Of a DNA stretch of 64,000 nt, positions 10,826 to 20,413 are shown in pieces. The position numbers were made by a program, and so were the translations under genes. Location of the stretch: assembly GCF_946887195.1 (NCBI RefSeq), contig NZ_CAMPKE010000011.1:62001-126000 (forward strand), written 5' to 3'. Under the pieces are notes generated by a model that saw only the letters and a program-made list of their open reading frames with translations, was not told the origin of the DNA and did not search any database. Numbering within the stretch: position 1 is the first letter of the stretch; each line of letters opens with the position of its first letter. This DNA comes from an uncultured Halomonas sp. (lineage in GTDB: Bacteria > Pseudomonadota > Gammaproteobacteria > Pseudomonadales > Halomonadaceae).

Positions 10826-12004
10826 CTAGCTCTTGATGTGGGGGCGCGTGGCATGTGTCGCAAGCCGTTGCCAGACCAACGCCGACAGCGGCAGCAGTGC
10901 CAGCGGCATTAGCACGGCGTTCAACCCGGCCCAGCCGAGGTTGGCTTCGAGCGGCCCGGCCAGCAGTGCGGTCAGGCTCACCGTCGAAAATACCAGAAAC
11001 TCGTTGACCGCCTGGGTGCGTGCTTTCTCAGCCGGCCGGTAGCTCTCGGTGAGCAGGCCGGTAGCGGGCAGAAAGGTAAAGTTCCAACCCAGCCCGAGCA
11101 TGGCCAAGGCCAGATAGAAGCCATATAACTGGGTAGTGAACTGAGCCAGCAGGCCGCAGCCGGCCAGTAGCAGGCAGCCGAGCGCGATCATTGCCGGCGC
11201 ACCGAAGCGCGCGGTCAGCCGCCCGGTGAAGAACGACGGCAGGTACATCGCCAGTACGTGCCACTGGATGGTGGTGGCGACATGCTCGAAGTGAAAACCG
11301 GCGCGCTGCATGGCCAGCGGTGTGGCGGTCATCGCCAGGTTCATCACGCCGTAGCCGATCAGTCCGGCCAGGGCGGCGGTGACGAACACCGGCTGGCGCA
11401 GAATCTCGGCCAGCGGTCGAGCCGGACCGTCGTCATGCGTGACCTGCGGCGGCGGCAGCCGAATGAAGAGCAGGATTGCCAGCGCCACGACGTAGAGCAG
11501 CCCCAGCCCCAGAAAGCTGCCGAGAAACGGCGTCGCGGTCAGATCGTGACTGGACCGCGCCAGCCACGGGCCGAGAAACGCCGCGAGCACGCCGCCGCCC
11601 ATGACCATGCCGATGGCGCGATCGCGCAGCGCAGCGGGTGCGGCTTCCACAGCGGCGAAGCGATACAACATGCCGAAGCCGATGCCGACACCGATCAGCC
11701 AAGTGCCCAACATGAAGATGACGAACTGCTCGGCGACCAGCGCCCAGGCCGCCACCGCGACACCCACCAGCCCGAGTAGATTGCCGAGTACGAAACCGCG
11801 CTTGCGGCCCAGGCGCGCCATGATCAGCGAGGCGGGAATGGTCGCGCACATCAACCCCAGCAGTTGAGTTGCCACCGGCGCGGTGGCCCAGGCCGGCCCC
11901 GGTGCGAGCGCGGCACCGATCAGCGGCGAAACGGCAATCAGCAGGATATTGCCGCTGACCAGCAGCGCCTGACACAGCGAGAGAAGGGTAACGGTCAAGG
12001 GCAT
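10826..12004 (-). CDS. MFS transporter
   Basis: Major facilitator superfamily carrier of about 392 residues with twelve hydrophobic segments. The loop 2-3 signature appears as MARLGRKRGFVLGN. The start at 12004 has GGAGA 7 bp upstream; the longer ORF adds 30 non-hydrophobic codons and was rejected. It lies 37 bp upstream of ycjX on the same strand, but this may not be functional linkage. The predicted substrate is unknown. A terminator (12070-12097) separates it from the symporter gene upstream. Confidence 0.75.
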   Translation of the reverse strand: MPLTVTLLSLCQALLVSGNILLIAVSPLIGAALAPGPAWATAPVATQLLGLMCATIPASLIMARLGRKRGFVLGNLLGLVGVAVAAWALVAEQFVIFMLGTWLIGVGIGFGMLYRFAAVEAAPAALRDRAIGMVMGGGVLAAFLGPWLARSSHDLTATPFLGSFLGLGLLYVVALAILLFIRLPPPQVTHDDGPARPLAEILRQPVFVTAALAGLIGYGVMNLAMTATPLAMQRAGFHFEHVATTIQWHVLAMYLPSFFTGRLTARFGAPAMIALGCLLLAGCGLLAQFTTQLYGFYLALAMLGLGWNFTFLPATGLLTESYRPAEKARTQAVNEFLVFSTVSLTALLAGPLEANLGWAGLNAVLMPLALLPLSALVWQRLATHATRPHIKS

Positions 12005-12069
12005 GGGCGGGTCTCCGGGCAAGATCGCTATCAAGCATGTCAGACCGGCAGGGTTATCGCCATAAAACG

Positions 12070-12097
12070 ACGATGCCTCGCAAGAGCGAGGCATCGT
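12070..12097 (-). terminator. Intrinsic terminator of the symporter gene
   Basis: A 12-bp perfect stem (12070-12081 with 12086-12097) has an AAGA loop on the plus strand. Read on the minus strand, it follows the symporter stop by 26 bases and is followed by a short T-run (CGTTTTATG). Confidence 0.8.
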
Positions 12098-12122
12098 TCA
12101 TCCATCACTCGTCGATTCGCGC

Positions 12123-13718
12123 TCAGCCGGCGAAGGCCGCATAGATGGCGACGACCAGGATAAGCAGCACGATGCCTGCCGGTATCGCGCCTTTCCACGG
12201 GGTGAGGTCGACCTGACCGCTATCCTCGTGTACCCAGGCGGTGGGCCGTGGGCTGAGCTTGCCGAAGATCAGCATCATGGCGATCAACAGCAAAAATACG
12301 ATAGCCACGAAGTGATAGTTGTTGATGACATTGAGCAGGCCGGTGAACGGTGGCACGAAATACACGACGGCAATGATCAGGCAACCGGCGACCAGAGCGA
12401 TACTGGCTGCGAATGCCGGCACCCGTTTGGTCAACAGGCCGACCAGCACTACGGCGAGTATCGGGATGAAATACATCGCGTTCATCTTCTGCAGGTAGCC
12501 GAACAGGCTCTCCTGGCCAGCCAGCATCGGGGCGATGATCATCGCGGCGATGGCCAGGATCCAGCCGAACACCTTGCTCGAGTTGACCACCTGCTCTTCG
12601 CTGGCCTGCTTGTTGATCAAGCCCTTGTAGATGCCGAGGCTGAACAAGGTCGAGGTGCTGTTGAGCGCCGAGTTGAACGACGACAGGATGGCGCCGACCA
12701 TGACCGCGGCAAAGAAGCCGGTCAGGTAAGGCGGCAGTACATCGAATACCAGATGACCGTAGGCTCTATCGGCGGTGACGCCTTCGCCGGCGTAGAGGTG
12801 GTAGGCGATGATGCCCGGTAGTACCAGGTACAGTGGCCCGAGCAGCTTGAACAGGCCGGTCAACAGCACGCCTTTCTGGCCTTCGGCGAGATTCTTGGCG
12901 GCGAAGGTACGCTGGATGATTTGCTGGTTAGTGGTCCAGTAGAACAGATTGATCAGGAACACGCCGGTGAACAGGGTGGCGAAGGGCACCTGCGCATCGG
13001 GACCGCCGATCGAATTGAGCTTGTCGGGATTGGTCTGCTTGAGCGTTTCCCAGCCGGCAAGGACACCACCGCCATCGCTGACCGCCTGCAAGCCGAAGTA
13101 GACGATCATGAAACCGCCGATCAGCAGACCGATGCCGTTCAGGGTATCGGAGACGGCGACGGTGCGCATGCCGCCGAACAGCGCATAGACGGCACCGATC
13201 AAGCCGACGCCCCATACCGTTGCCCATAGCAGTACGGTATCCGACTCGATGCCGGTCAGCCCTTGCAGATCGAGCATGCCGCTCAGACCCAGCGCCCCCG
13301 AATAGAGAATGATCGGCAGCAGGATCACTGCGTAGGCGACCAGGAAGATAAGGTTGCAGATCAGTTGGGTCGTGTCATCGAAGCGGATTCTCAAGAGTTC
13401 GGGAATCGTGGTGATACCGCTGCGCATGAAGCGCGGCAGAAAGAACAGCGCCAATGCCACCAGGGCGACCACCGCGACCACTTCCCAGGCCATGACGCTG
13501 AGCCCTTCCGAGAAGGCGGCGCCGTTCAGGCCGACCATCTGCTCGGTGGACAGGTTGGTCATCAGCAGCGAGCCGGCGATCACCGGGAAGGTCAGGCTGC
13601 GGCCAGCGAGGAAGAAGCCTTTGCTGGTGCTGTGATCGTCACGATGGGTGATCCACCAGGTGATCAAGGCGACCAACCCGGTGAAAAACAGAAACGAGAA
13701 TAGAGTGAGGGCATGCAT
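12123..13718 (-). CDS. Sodium:solute symporter (SSS family), YidK-like
   Basis: 531-residue Na+-coupled symporter of the SSS family. Strong similarity to E. coli YidK is evident in GYFLAGRSL-type residues (here GFFLAGRSL), TNLSTEQMVGLNG, LPIILYSGALGL, LNSIGGP, ATTNQ-like WTTNQQIIQRTFAAK and FNSALNSTSTLFSLGIY. These fall in the transmembrane core that binds Na+ and substrate. YidK relatives are predicted sugar transporters; the substrate here is unassigned. No metabolic genes flank it. It terminates at a clear hairpin. An SSS carrier fits a Na+-rich habitat, though such genes are widespread. Confidence 0.85.
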   Translation of the reverse strand: MHALTLFSFLFFTGLVALITWWITHRDDHSTSKGFFLAGRSLTFPVIAGSLLMTNLSTEQMVGLNGAAFSEGLSVMAWEVVAVVALVALALFFLPRFMRSGITTIPELLRIRFDDTTQLICNLIFLVAYAVILLPIILYSGALGLSGMLDLQGLTGIESDTVLLWATVWGVGLIGAVYALFGGMRTVAVSDTLNGIGLLIGGFMIVYFGLQAVSDGGGVLAGWETLKQTNPDKLNSIGGPDAQVPFATLFTGVFLINLFYWTTNQQIIQRTFAAKNLAEGQKGVLLTGLFKLLGPLYLVLPGIIAYHLYAGEGVTADRAYGHLVFDVLPPYLTGFFAAVMVGAILSSFNSALNSTSTLFSLGIYKGLINKQASEEQVVNSSKVFGWILAIAAMIIAPMLAGQESLFGYLQKMNAMYFIPILAVVLVGLLTKRVPAFAASIALVAGCLIIAVVYFVPPFTGLLNVINNYHFVAIVFLLLIAMMLIFGKLSPRPTAWVHEDSGQVDLTPWKGAIPAGIVLLILVVAIYAAFAG

Positions 13719-13987
13719 GTTGTTGATGTCCTTTTATGACAGGGGCAGTCACGAACGCTACCGGTTAGCGTCCGCGCTTGCAGGCTCCGCTGCGACTCAC
13801 GGCTGCCGAGAGTATAGATGCCTGAATCGATTCTTCCATTAGCCATTTGTCGGACATAAGCGGTGCAATGTCGGTTTCGGCAATCGATGGCCTGTCGGGC
13901 TTCGGCAGCGCCCGGATGCGGTTGTGGTTGTCTGGGTTTCGGCTAATCTCAGATTACCGAACCGACGTTAAACGTCAGGGAGAGACG

Positions 13988-14536
13988 ATGGCCGAGACCA
14001 CAGCGCAAGCGGTAATTCACTTCTGGTTCGAAACCCTGGCGCCGCGTCAGTGGTTCGACAAGAGCGAGGAGTTGGACGATCTGATCGCGCAGCGCTTCGG
14101 TCCGCTATTGCATCAGGCGATTGCCGGTGAACTGTGGGCCTGGAGACGCTCCCCGCAGGGCCGGTTGGCGGAAATCCTGGTGCTGGATCAGTTCTCGCGC
14201 AACATTTACCGGGACGGAGCTGGCGCCTTCGCCCAGGATCCCCAGGCCCTGACCCTTGCGCAGGAAGCGGTGGCCTCCGGGGCCGACGGGCATTTGACCA
14301 TGCAGCAGAAACCGTTTCTCTACATGCCGTACATGCATAGCGAATCGCTGCTCGTTCATGACGAGGCGCTCAGGTTGTTCGATCAGCCGGGGCTCGAGAA
14401 CAATCTCGATTTCGAGCGCCGCCACCATACGATCATTGCCCGCTTCGGGCGCTATCCTCACCGCAACGCCCTGCTCGGGCGTACCTCGAGCACCGAGGAA
14501 TTGGCCTTCCTCAAGGAGCCAGGCTCGTCTTTCTGA
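13988..14536 (+). CDS. DUF924 family protein
   Basis: 182-residue cytoplasmic protein of the DUF924 family (PF06041), predicted all-helical with a TPR-like fold; function unknown. Family hallmarks are the opening VIHFWFETLAPRQWF, the central LDQFSRNIYRD, the KPFLYMPYMHSES block, and the RFGRYPHRN ending. The ATG at 13988 has AGGGAGAG 4-11 bp upstream. An upstream in-frame ATG (13847) adds 47 residues without family resemblance and was rejected. It lies 55 bp before the small membrane protein gene and may be cotranscribed. Confidence 0.85.
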   Translation: MAETTAQAVIHFWFETLAPRQWFDKSEELDDLIAQRFGPLLHQAIAGELWAWRRSPQGRLAEILVLDQFSRNIYRDGAGAFAQDPQALTLAQEAVASGADGHLTMQQKPFLYMPYMHSESLLVHDEALRLFDQPGLENNLDFERRHHTIIARFGRYPHRNALLGRTSSTEELAFLKEPGSSF

Positions 14537-14591
14537 TTGCCGTTATGGCAAGCTGGGCGAGTCACTATCGACATGGCAAAGGAGTGTAACG

Positions 14592-14834
14592 ATGGGATTC
14601 ATTCTATGGCTGATCATTGGCGGCCTGGCTGGCTGGATCGCCGGCAATATCATGCGCGGCGGCGGTTTCGGTATTTTCGGGAATATCGCCGTCGGCATTA
14701 TCGGTGCGCTGATCGGCGGCTTTCTATTCAGCCTGCTGGGGCTTTCGTCGAACGGGTTCATCGGTTCGTTGGTAACGGCCGTCATTGGCGCCGTGGTGTT
14801 GCTCTGGGCCGTTGGCAAATTACGCAAGTCCTGA
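14592..14834 (+). CDS. GlsB/YeaQ/YmgE family small membrane protein
   Basis: 80-residue protein of the transglycosylase-associated (PF04226) family. Three glycine-rich hydrophobic helices are visible: ILWLIIGGLAGWIAG, NIAVGIIGALIGG and LVTAVIGAVVLLWAVG. The NIMRGGGFG loop is typical. AAGGAG lies 8 bp before the ATG. Relatives are stress-induced in enterobacteria (often RpoS-dependent). Its location before a stress catalase is suggestive, but no shared promoter can be shown. Confidence 0.85.
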   Translation: MGFILWLIIGGLAGWIAGNIMRGGGFGIFGNIAVGIIGALIGGFLFSLLGLSSNGFIGSLVTAVIGAVVLLWAVGKLRKS

Positions 14835-15054
14835 GCGGGCATGCGAGTTTCGGCGTGTCATCGATGTAGTCATCGGGCAGCTCAGCGGGCGGTTGCGTAA
14901 CGTCCGCTGGACTGACTACCTTTCAGGAGTAATCGACAACTCATAAGAACCGCCCCGTTCGCGCATCATGCAGGCCAGGGAAGATAGGCATGCAGCGTGA
15001 ACGGCGCCTTGCGAGATGGGTGGGGCGATACCAGCAAACGAGGAGTGTTTGATC

Positions 15055-17205
15055 ATGGCGAAGAATCCCCATACGCGCTCGAATAGCGACGACGCGCACG
15101 ACACCAATTTCAAGACCGACGAAAACAGTAAATCGGAGAAGCTCGAAACGTTTCGCAGCGACGCCGAAGGGCATGACCTGCGGACCAATCAGGGAACGCG
15201 GATTGCCGACAATCACAACTCGCTGAAAGCCGGCGAGCGCGGCCCGACGTTGATGGAAGATTTCATCTTCCGCGAGAAACTCAACCACTTCGACAACGAA
15301 CGCATCCCCGAGCGCATCGTTCACGCCCGTGGTTCGGCGGCGCACGGCTACTTTCAGCCCTACGAGAATGCTGCCCAATACTCCAAGGCGGGGCTGTTCA
15401 AGGATCCTGGCAAGAAGACCCCCGTATTCGTGCGTTTCTCCACGGTCCAGGGGCCGCGAGGCTCGAACGACACCGTGCGCGACGTTCGCGGCTTCGCCAC
15501 CAAGTTCTATACCGATGAGGGCAACTGGGACCTGGTCGGCAACGATATGCCGGTGTTCTTCATTCAGGATGCGATCAAGTTTCCCGATTTCGTGCATGCG
15601 GTGAAGCCCGAGCCGCACAATGAGATACCCCAGGGGCAATCCGCCCACGATACGTTCTGGGATTTCGTCTCGCTGATGCCGGAAACCACGCACACGGTGC
15701 TGTGGACCATGTCCGATCGCGCCTTCCCGCGCCATTACCGTGCGATGGAAGGTTTTGGCGTGCATACCTTCCGGCTGATCGATAAGCAAGGCAAGTCGCG
15801 CTTCGCCAAGTTCCATTGGAAACCATTGGCGGGCACCTATTCGCTGATTTGGGATGAAGCGCAAAAGCTGTGGGGTCGCGATCCCGATTTCAATCGCCGC
15901 GAGATGTGGAACGACATCGAAAACGGTGATTTTCTGGAGTGGGAACTGGGGGTGCAGATCATCGAGGAAGAGGACGAACACACGTTCGATTTCGACATTC
16001 TCGACCCCACTAAGCTAATCCCCGAGGAGCAGGTTCCGGTCACGCTGATCGGCAAGATGGTGCTCAACCGTAACCCCGATAACTTCTTCGCCGAGACCGA
16101 ACAGGTGGCGTTCAATCCGGGCAATATCGTGCCGGGGATCGACTTCAGCAACGACCCGCTGCTGCAGGGTAGGCTGTTCTCCTATCTCGATACGCAGATG
16201 CTGCGCCTGGGTGGGCCGAACTTCCATGAAATCCCGATCAATCGGCCTGTATGTCCGTTTCACAACAATCAGCGCGACTCCATGCACCGCCAGACGATCG
16301 ACAAGGGGCAGGCATCCTACGAGCCCAACTCGATCGATGGCGGCTGGCCCAGCGAAACGCCGCCAGCGCCGGAAGATGGCGGCTTCGAGAGTTACCATGA
16401 GCGCATCGAAGCGCACAAGATTCGTGCGCGCAGCGACTCCTTCGGCGATCACTATTCTCAGGCAACGCTATTCTGGAACAGCCAGACCGAGGTCGAAAAA
16501 GAGCACATCATCGCTGCCTATACCTTCGAGCTTTCCAAGGTAGGGCGGCCATGGATTCGTGAGCGGGTAATCAAGGAGATTCTGCCCAATATCGATCTCG
16601 AGCTGGCGCGCCGGGTCGGCGAGAATCACGGCATCGAGGCGCCGACGCAAAAGCCCGCCCCCGCCGACGAACTGGGCAAGAGCAGGCTCGATGAATCGCC
16701 GGCACTAAGCTTGATGGCGCGGTTGCCGGGCAATATCAGATACCGCAAGGTGGCTATTCTCGTCGCCGATGGGGTCGATGCCGATCAGGTCGATGCCATC
16801 AAGGCTAAGCTCAAGGCCGAAGGCGCCCAAGGGGTCGTCATCGCACCGAGCATGGCGCCGGTGAAGGGCGTAAGTGGCAATGGCGTTACACCGGATGCCA
16901 TGCTCAATGGGCTACCTTCGGTGACCGTGGATGCGGTGATCGTTGCGGGTGGCGCGGATAGTGCCCAAGCGTTATCGCAGTCGGGGCTTGGTCTCTACTA
17001 CGTGCAGGAAGCCTATAAGCATCTCAAGGTGATCGCGGCAATAGGCGAGGGGCAGACACTGCTATCCGCGGCCGGGGTGCCGACTCAGGAGGAGGGTATC
17101 GTTCTGGGCGCTACGGTGGACGATATCTTCACAGCGTTCAGCCAGGCGCTGGGCCAGCACCGGGTTTGGTCGCGCGACAACAAGGCCAACATGATGCCGG
17201 CCTGA
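15055..17205 (+). CDS. katE: Large-subunit monofunctional catalase (HPII type)
   Basis: Haem catalase of the large-subunit clade, 716 residues, with the C-terminal flavodoxin/DJ-1-like domain of HPII. Catalytic H90 is in [14 protein letters not shown], the NADPH/haem region has [15 protein letters not shown], and the proximal haem ligand is Y377 in [13 protein letters not shown]. The C-terminal domain (about residues 560-716) begins at [16 protein letters not shown]. The start at 15055 has AGGAG 9 bp upstream; the ORF is open 13 codons further. It removes H2O2 in the cytoplasm, typically in stationary phase. A terminator follows 45 bp after the stop. Confidence 0.95.
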   Translation: MAKNPHTRSNSDDAHDTNFKTDENSKSEKLETFRSDAEGHDLRTNQGTRIADNHNSLKAGERGPTLMEDFIFREKLNHFDNERIPERIVHARGSAAHGYFQPYENAAQYSKAGLFKDPGKKTPVFVRFSTVQGPRGSNDTVRDVRGFATKFYTDEGNWDLVGNDMPVFFIQDAIKFPDFVHAVKPEPHNEIPQGQSAHDTFWDFVSLMPETTHTVLWTMSDRAFPRHYRAMEGFGVHTFRLIDKQGKSRFAKFHWKPLAGTYSLIWDEAQKLWGRDPDFNRREMWNDIENGDFLEWELGVQIIEEEDEHTFDFDILDPTKLIPEEQVPVTLIGKMVLNRNPDNFFAETEQVAFNPGNIVPGIDFSNDPLLQGRLFSYLDTQMLRLGGPNFHEIPINRPVCPFHNNQRDSMHRQTIDKGQASYEPNSIDGGWPSETPPAPEDGGFESYHERIEAHKIRARSDSFGDHYSQATLFWNSQTEVEKEHIIAAYTFELSKVGRPWIRERVIKEILPNIDLELARRVGENHGIEAPTQKPAPADELGKSRLDESPALSLMARLPGNIRYRKVAILVADGVDADQVDAIKAKLKAEGAQGVVIAPSMAPVKGVSGNGVTPDAMLNGLPSVTVDAVIVAGGADSAQALSQSGLGLYYVQEAYKHLKVIAAIGEGQTLLSAAGVPTQEEGIVLGATVDDIFTAFSQALGQHRVWSRDNKANMMPA

Positions 17206-17250
17206 CAGCCTACTGTGCTCGACGAGCAGGTATTCAACTCAGCGATGTAC

Positions 17251-17285
17251 AACGCCCCCGCTATCCGGTGATAGCGGGGGCGTTT
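17251..17285. terminator. Intrinsic terminator between katE and gabT
   Basis: A 14-bp GC-rich stem (17251-17264 with 17271-17284) around a CCGGTG loop lies between the convergent katE and gabT stops. It is followed on the plus strand by TTTC; on the minus strand the T-run is weak. Best read as the katE terminator, possibly working both ways. Confidence 0.8.
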
Positions 17286-17311
17286 CATGGTTCCAGTGGC
17301 CAGCCAGGCGA

Positions 17312-18610
17312 TCAGGCGCTGGCGGTCTGCTTCTGCCCGATCAATTCGGCGAGTGTCGTCTCGAGGATGCCGAGACCTTCTTCCAGCACCTCGTCTTCGA
17401 TGGTGACCGGCATCAAGAAACGAATGGTATTGCCGTACATGCCGCAGGAGAGCAGGATCAGGCCGTTCTCGCGGGCCTTCTTGCACAGCGCGCCGGCGAG
17501 TTCGGCGTCCGGCGTGTGATCGGCCTTGTCGGTCACCAGTTCGAAGGCCGCCATGGCACCCATGTTGCGGATATTATCGATGCAATCGAACTGCTCCTGC
17601 CAGGCAGCGAAACGTTTGGCCAGCTTGTCGCCCAGCGCCTGGCTTTTCTCGAGGATATTCTCTTCTTCGAACACCTCGAATACCGCCAGTGCCGCCGCGC
17701 AGGAAACCGGGCTGCCCGTGTAGGTACCACCAAGCGAGTTGCCGCCGGAGGCGTCCATGTGCTTGTCGGTGCCGACGACGGCCGAGATTGGCATGCCGTC
17801 CGCCATGCTCTTGGCCATGGTCATGATGTCCGGCTCGACGCCGCTGTGCTCGATTGCGAACATCTTGCCGGTGCGACCGAAGCCACTCTGCACTTCATCG
17901 ACGATCATCAGGATGCCGTGCTCGTCGCAGATCTCGCGAATGGCTTTCAAGAAGCTCGGCGATGCGGCGTAAAAGCCACCTTCGCCGAGTACCGGTTCGA
18001 GAATGATCGCCGCGGTATCCTTGGGGTTGGCGTCGGTTCTCAGCGCCATCTTCAGACCGCGCAGCGCTTCGTCCTCGCTGACGCCGTGATAGGGAACCGG
18101 ATAGGGTGCGCGGAAGACCGTGCCCGGCATGGGGCCGAAATCGGTCTGGTAAGGGTTGACCTTGCCGTTCATCGCCATGGTCATGAACGTGCGGCCATGA
18201 TAGCCGCCATCGAAACAGATCACGTTGGTCTTGCCGGTGGCGGCACGTGCGACCTTGACCGCGTTTTCCAGCGCCTCGGCACCGGAGTTGGCCAGCATGA
18301 CCTTGGCATGGCCGCGCACCGGGGTGATCTGGCTGAGCTTCTCCGCCACTCTTACATAGCCCTCGTAGGGCATGACGGTCTGGCAGGTATGCATCACCTT
18401 GTCGAGCTGGGCCTTGACCGCCTCGACCACCTTGGGGTGGCGGTGGCCGATGTTCAGCACGCCGATGCCGCCGGCGAAATCGACAAAGCGCTTGCCGTCG
18501 GCATCCCATACCTCGGCGTTCTCGGCGCGTTCGGCAAACTGGGTGGCGGGACTGGCGGCGCCATTGGCGACGTAGCGTTGCTTGAGTTCGTTGAGCTGTG
18601 CGTTATTCAT
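17312..18610 (-). CDS. gabT: 4-aminobutyrate aminotransferase
   Basis: PLP enzyme that transfers the amino group of GABA to 2-oxoglutarate, giving succinate semialdehyde and glutamate. It has 432 residues. The class III aminotransferase signature includes DEVQSGFGRTGKMFA, with the PLP lysine K267 in MAKSMADG, at the position expected from E. coli GabT (K268). AAGGAGG lies 7 bp before the ATG. It is 30 bp downstream of gabD in one operon, so the product of GabT feeds GabD. Related 5-aminovalerate transaminases (DavT) share this architecture and cannot be excluded. Confidence 0.9.
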   Translation of the reverse strand: MNNAQLNELKQRYVANGAASPATQFAERAENAEVWDADGKRFVDFAGGIGVLNIGHRHPKVVEAVKAQLDKVMHTCQTVMPYEGYVRVAEKLSQITPVRGHAKVMLANSGAEALENAVKVARAATGKTNVICFDGGYHGRTFMTMAMNGKVNPYQTDFGPMPGTVFRAPYPVPYHGVSEDEALRGLKMALRTDANPKDTAAIILEPVLGEGGFYAASPSFLKAIREICDEHGILMIVDEVQSGFGRTGKMFAIEHSGVEPDIMTMAKSMADGMPISAVVGTDKHMDASGGNSLGGTYTGSPVSCAAALAVFEVFEEENILEKSQALGDKLAKRFAAWQEQFDCIDNIRNMGAMAAFELVTDKADHTPDAELAGALCKKARENGLILLSCGMYGNTIRFLMPVTIEDEVLEEGLGILETTLAELIGQKQTASA

Positions 18611-18640
18611 GCTGGGACCTCCTTGGTCAATCTAATGGGG

Positions 18641-20089
18641 TCAAAGACCGCCGACACACACGTACTTTAGTTCGGTGAAATCATCGAGACCGTGGCGCGA
18701 CCCTTCGCGACCCAATCCCGATTCCTTGACGCCACCGAATGGCGCCAGTTCGGTGGAGAGAATGCCCTCGTTGACAGCCACCATGCCATACTCCAGCCCC
18801 TCCATGACATGCCAGATACGCTGATAGTCGCGAGCATAGAAATACGCCGCCAAGCCGAACTCGGTGGCATTGGCCATGGCAATGGCATCCTCATCATGCT
18901 CGAAGCGGAACACCGGCGCCAATGGCCCGAAAGTCTCCTCGCGGGCCACGCGCATCGCATCGGTGACATCGGCGATGACCGTGGGTTGGAAGAAGGTACC
19001 GCCCAAGGCGTGCGCCTCGCCGCCGCAGACCAGCCGGCCCCCTTTATCGAGGGCATCGCGGATATGCGTTTGTACTTTATCCACCGCGCCCGCGTTGATA
19101 AGTGGTCCCTGCACGACGCCTTCTTCCAGGCCGTTGCCCACCTTCAGCTTGCTGACGCGCCTGGCAAGCTTGTCTATGAAAGCGTCGTACACGCCGGCCT
19201 GAACCAGCAAGCGATTCGTGCATACGCAGGTCTGCCCCGAGTTGCGAAACTTGGAGGCCACGGCGCCCTCGACCGCGGCATCGAGATCGGCGTCGTCGAA
19301 AACGATGAACGGCGCATTGCCGCCCAGCTCCATGGCGGCCTTCTTGACGGTGCCAGCGCATTGCGCCAGCAGTTTCTTGCCGACCGGGGTCGAGCCGGTG
19401 AACGACACCTTGCGCACCCGTGGATCGGTGGTCAGTACCTCACCGATCGCCGCCGGCTGCGCGGCAGTGACGACATTCAAAACACCGGCGGGTAGACCGG
19501 CGTCGTGTGCCAACCTGGCCAGCGCCAGCGCGGTCAGCGGTGTGGCCTCGGCGGGCTTGATCACCACCGGGCAGCCGGCGGCCAGTGCCGGCGCGCACTT
19601 GCGCGTGATCATCGCCAGCGGAAAGTTCCACGGGGTAATGGCGGCGACCACGCCGATCGGCTCGCGGAACACCAGAATGCGCTTGTCGGCGCCGTGGCTG
19701 GGCAGCGTTTCGCCAGCCACGCGCTTGGCTTCCTCGGCGTAGTATTCGACGAAGGAGGCGCCGTAGGTCACCTCGCCGAGGGACTCGGCGAGCGGCTTGC
19801 CCTGTTCCAGCGTCATCAGCCGGGCCAGTTCGTCGCGGTGCGCAACGATCGCCTCGAACCAGGCGCGCAGCAGGGCGGCACGCTCCTTGGCCGGACGCTT
19901 GCGCCAGGCCGGCCAGGCGGCCTCGGCGGCGGCGATGGCCTCACGGGCATCGTCGGGGCCAAGGTCGGGGACCTCGGCGAGCGTCTCGTCATTGGCGGGA
20001 TTGGTGACGGCGAAGCGTCGCTGGGCGTCACGCCACTCGCCGGCGATGTACGCCTTGGTAACCAGCAGATCGGGCAGTCGTTGTTGCAT
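18641..20089 (-). CDS. gabD: Succinate-semialdehyde dehydrogenase (NADP+)
   Basis: Aldehyde dehydrogenase family enzyme of 482 residues that oxidises succinate semialdehyde to succinate. The NAD(P)-binding region includes TPWNFPLAM and FTGSTPVGK. The general-base glutamate is in MELGGNAPFIVF, and the nucleophile is C288 in NSGQTC, followed by a second cysteine (VCTNR) as in redox-switch SSADHs. GGAGAA precedes the ATG. First gene of gabDT, whose succinate enters the TCA cycle. A palindromic element (20108-20271) sits directly upstream. Glutarate-semialdehyde dehydrogenase activity is an alternative. Confidence 0.9.
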   Translation of the reverse strand: MQQRLPDLLVTKAYIAGEWRDAQRRFAVTNPANDETLAEVPDLGPDDAREAIAAAEAAWPAWRKRPAKERAALLRAWFEAIVAHRDELARLMTLEQGKPLAESLGEVTYGASFVEYYAEEAKRVAGETLPSHGADKRILVFREPIGVVAAITPWNFPLAMITRKCAPALAAGCPVVIKPAEATPLTALALARLAHDAGLPAGVLNVVTAAQPAAIGEVLTTDPRVRKVSFTGSTPVGKKLLAQCAGTVKKAAMELGGNAPFIVFDDADLDAAVEGAVASKFRNSGQTCVCTNRLLVQAGVYDAFIDKLARRVSKLKVGNGLEEGVVQGPLINAGAVDKVQTHIRDALDKGGRLVCGGEAHALGGTFFQPTVIADVTDAMRVAREETFGPLAPVFRFEHDEDAIAMANATEFGLAAYFYARDYQRIWHVMEGLEYGMVAVNEGILSTELAPFGGVKESGLGREGSRHGLDDFTELKYVCVGGL

Positions 20090-20107
20090 GGTTATTCTCC
20101 GAAGTAG

Positions 20108-20271
20108 CTAAGAAACCTCTGACAAACTACCTGCGTTGCCACAGCGGCGTTAAAAACAGCTTCAAAGTGCTCATTTATTCGCACATAAACTCGCGTGCGA
20201 GCCCAGTCCTTTTTTTCATCTGTTTTTGCCTTGCTGTGACGGCCTCGCTTACGTTTTCAGAGATTCCTTAG
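20108..20271. repeat. MITE-like palindromic element upstream of gabD
   Basis: About 164 bp of AT-richer sequence with imperfect terminal inverted repeats. The left end CTAAGAAACCTCTGA (20108-20122) pairs with the right end TCAGAGATTCCTTAG (20257-20271). Pairing continues inward as ACAGC/GCTGT and GCGTTAAAAACAG with CTGTTTTTGCC. TA dinucleotides sit at both outer ends (20109-20110, 20269-20270), consistent with a TA target duplication. No ORF of note lies inside. It fills most of the 324-bp gap between gabD and the next gene, leaving a TATAAT on the minus strand (20298-20303) beyond it. Read as a non-autonomous mobile or extragenic palindromic repeat; single copy in this window. Confidence 0.6.
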
Positions 20272-20413
20272 CGGCCATCATGTTGAACGAAGTGTGCATT
20301 ATATAAAACAATTCGCCAAGTCTTTCCACATCGGGTAATCGGGCGCTGGGCGACGATTGGGGCATCGGCGAATCCGGCGCTTTCCGCTACACTATCTCGC
20401 CCGTTTTCCGTTC

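Noticed and set aside
15055..17205. The catalase C-terminal domain could be a separate fused DJ-1/PfpI protein.
   Set aside because: A flavodoxin/DJ-1-like tail is the normal architecture of large-subunit (HPII) catalases.
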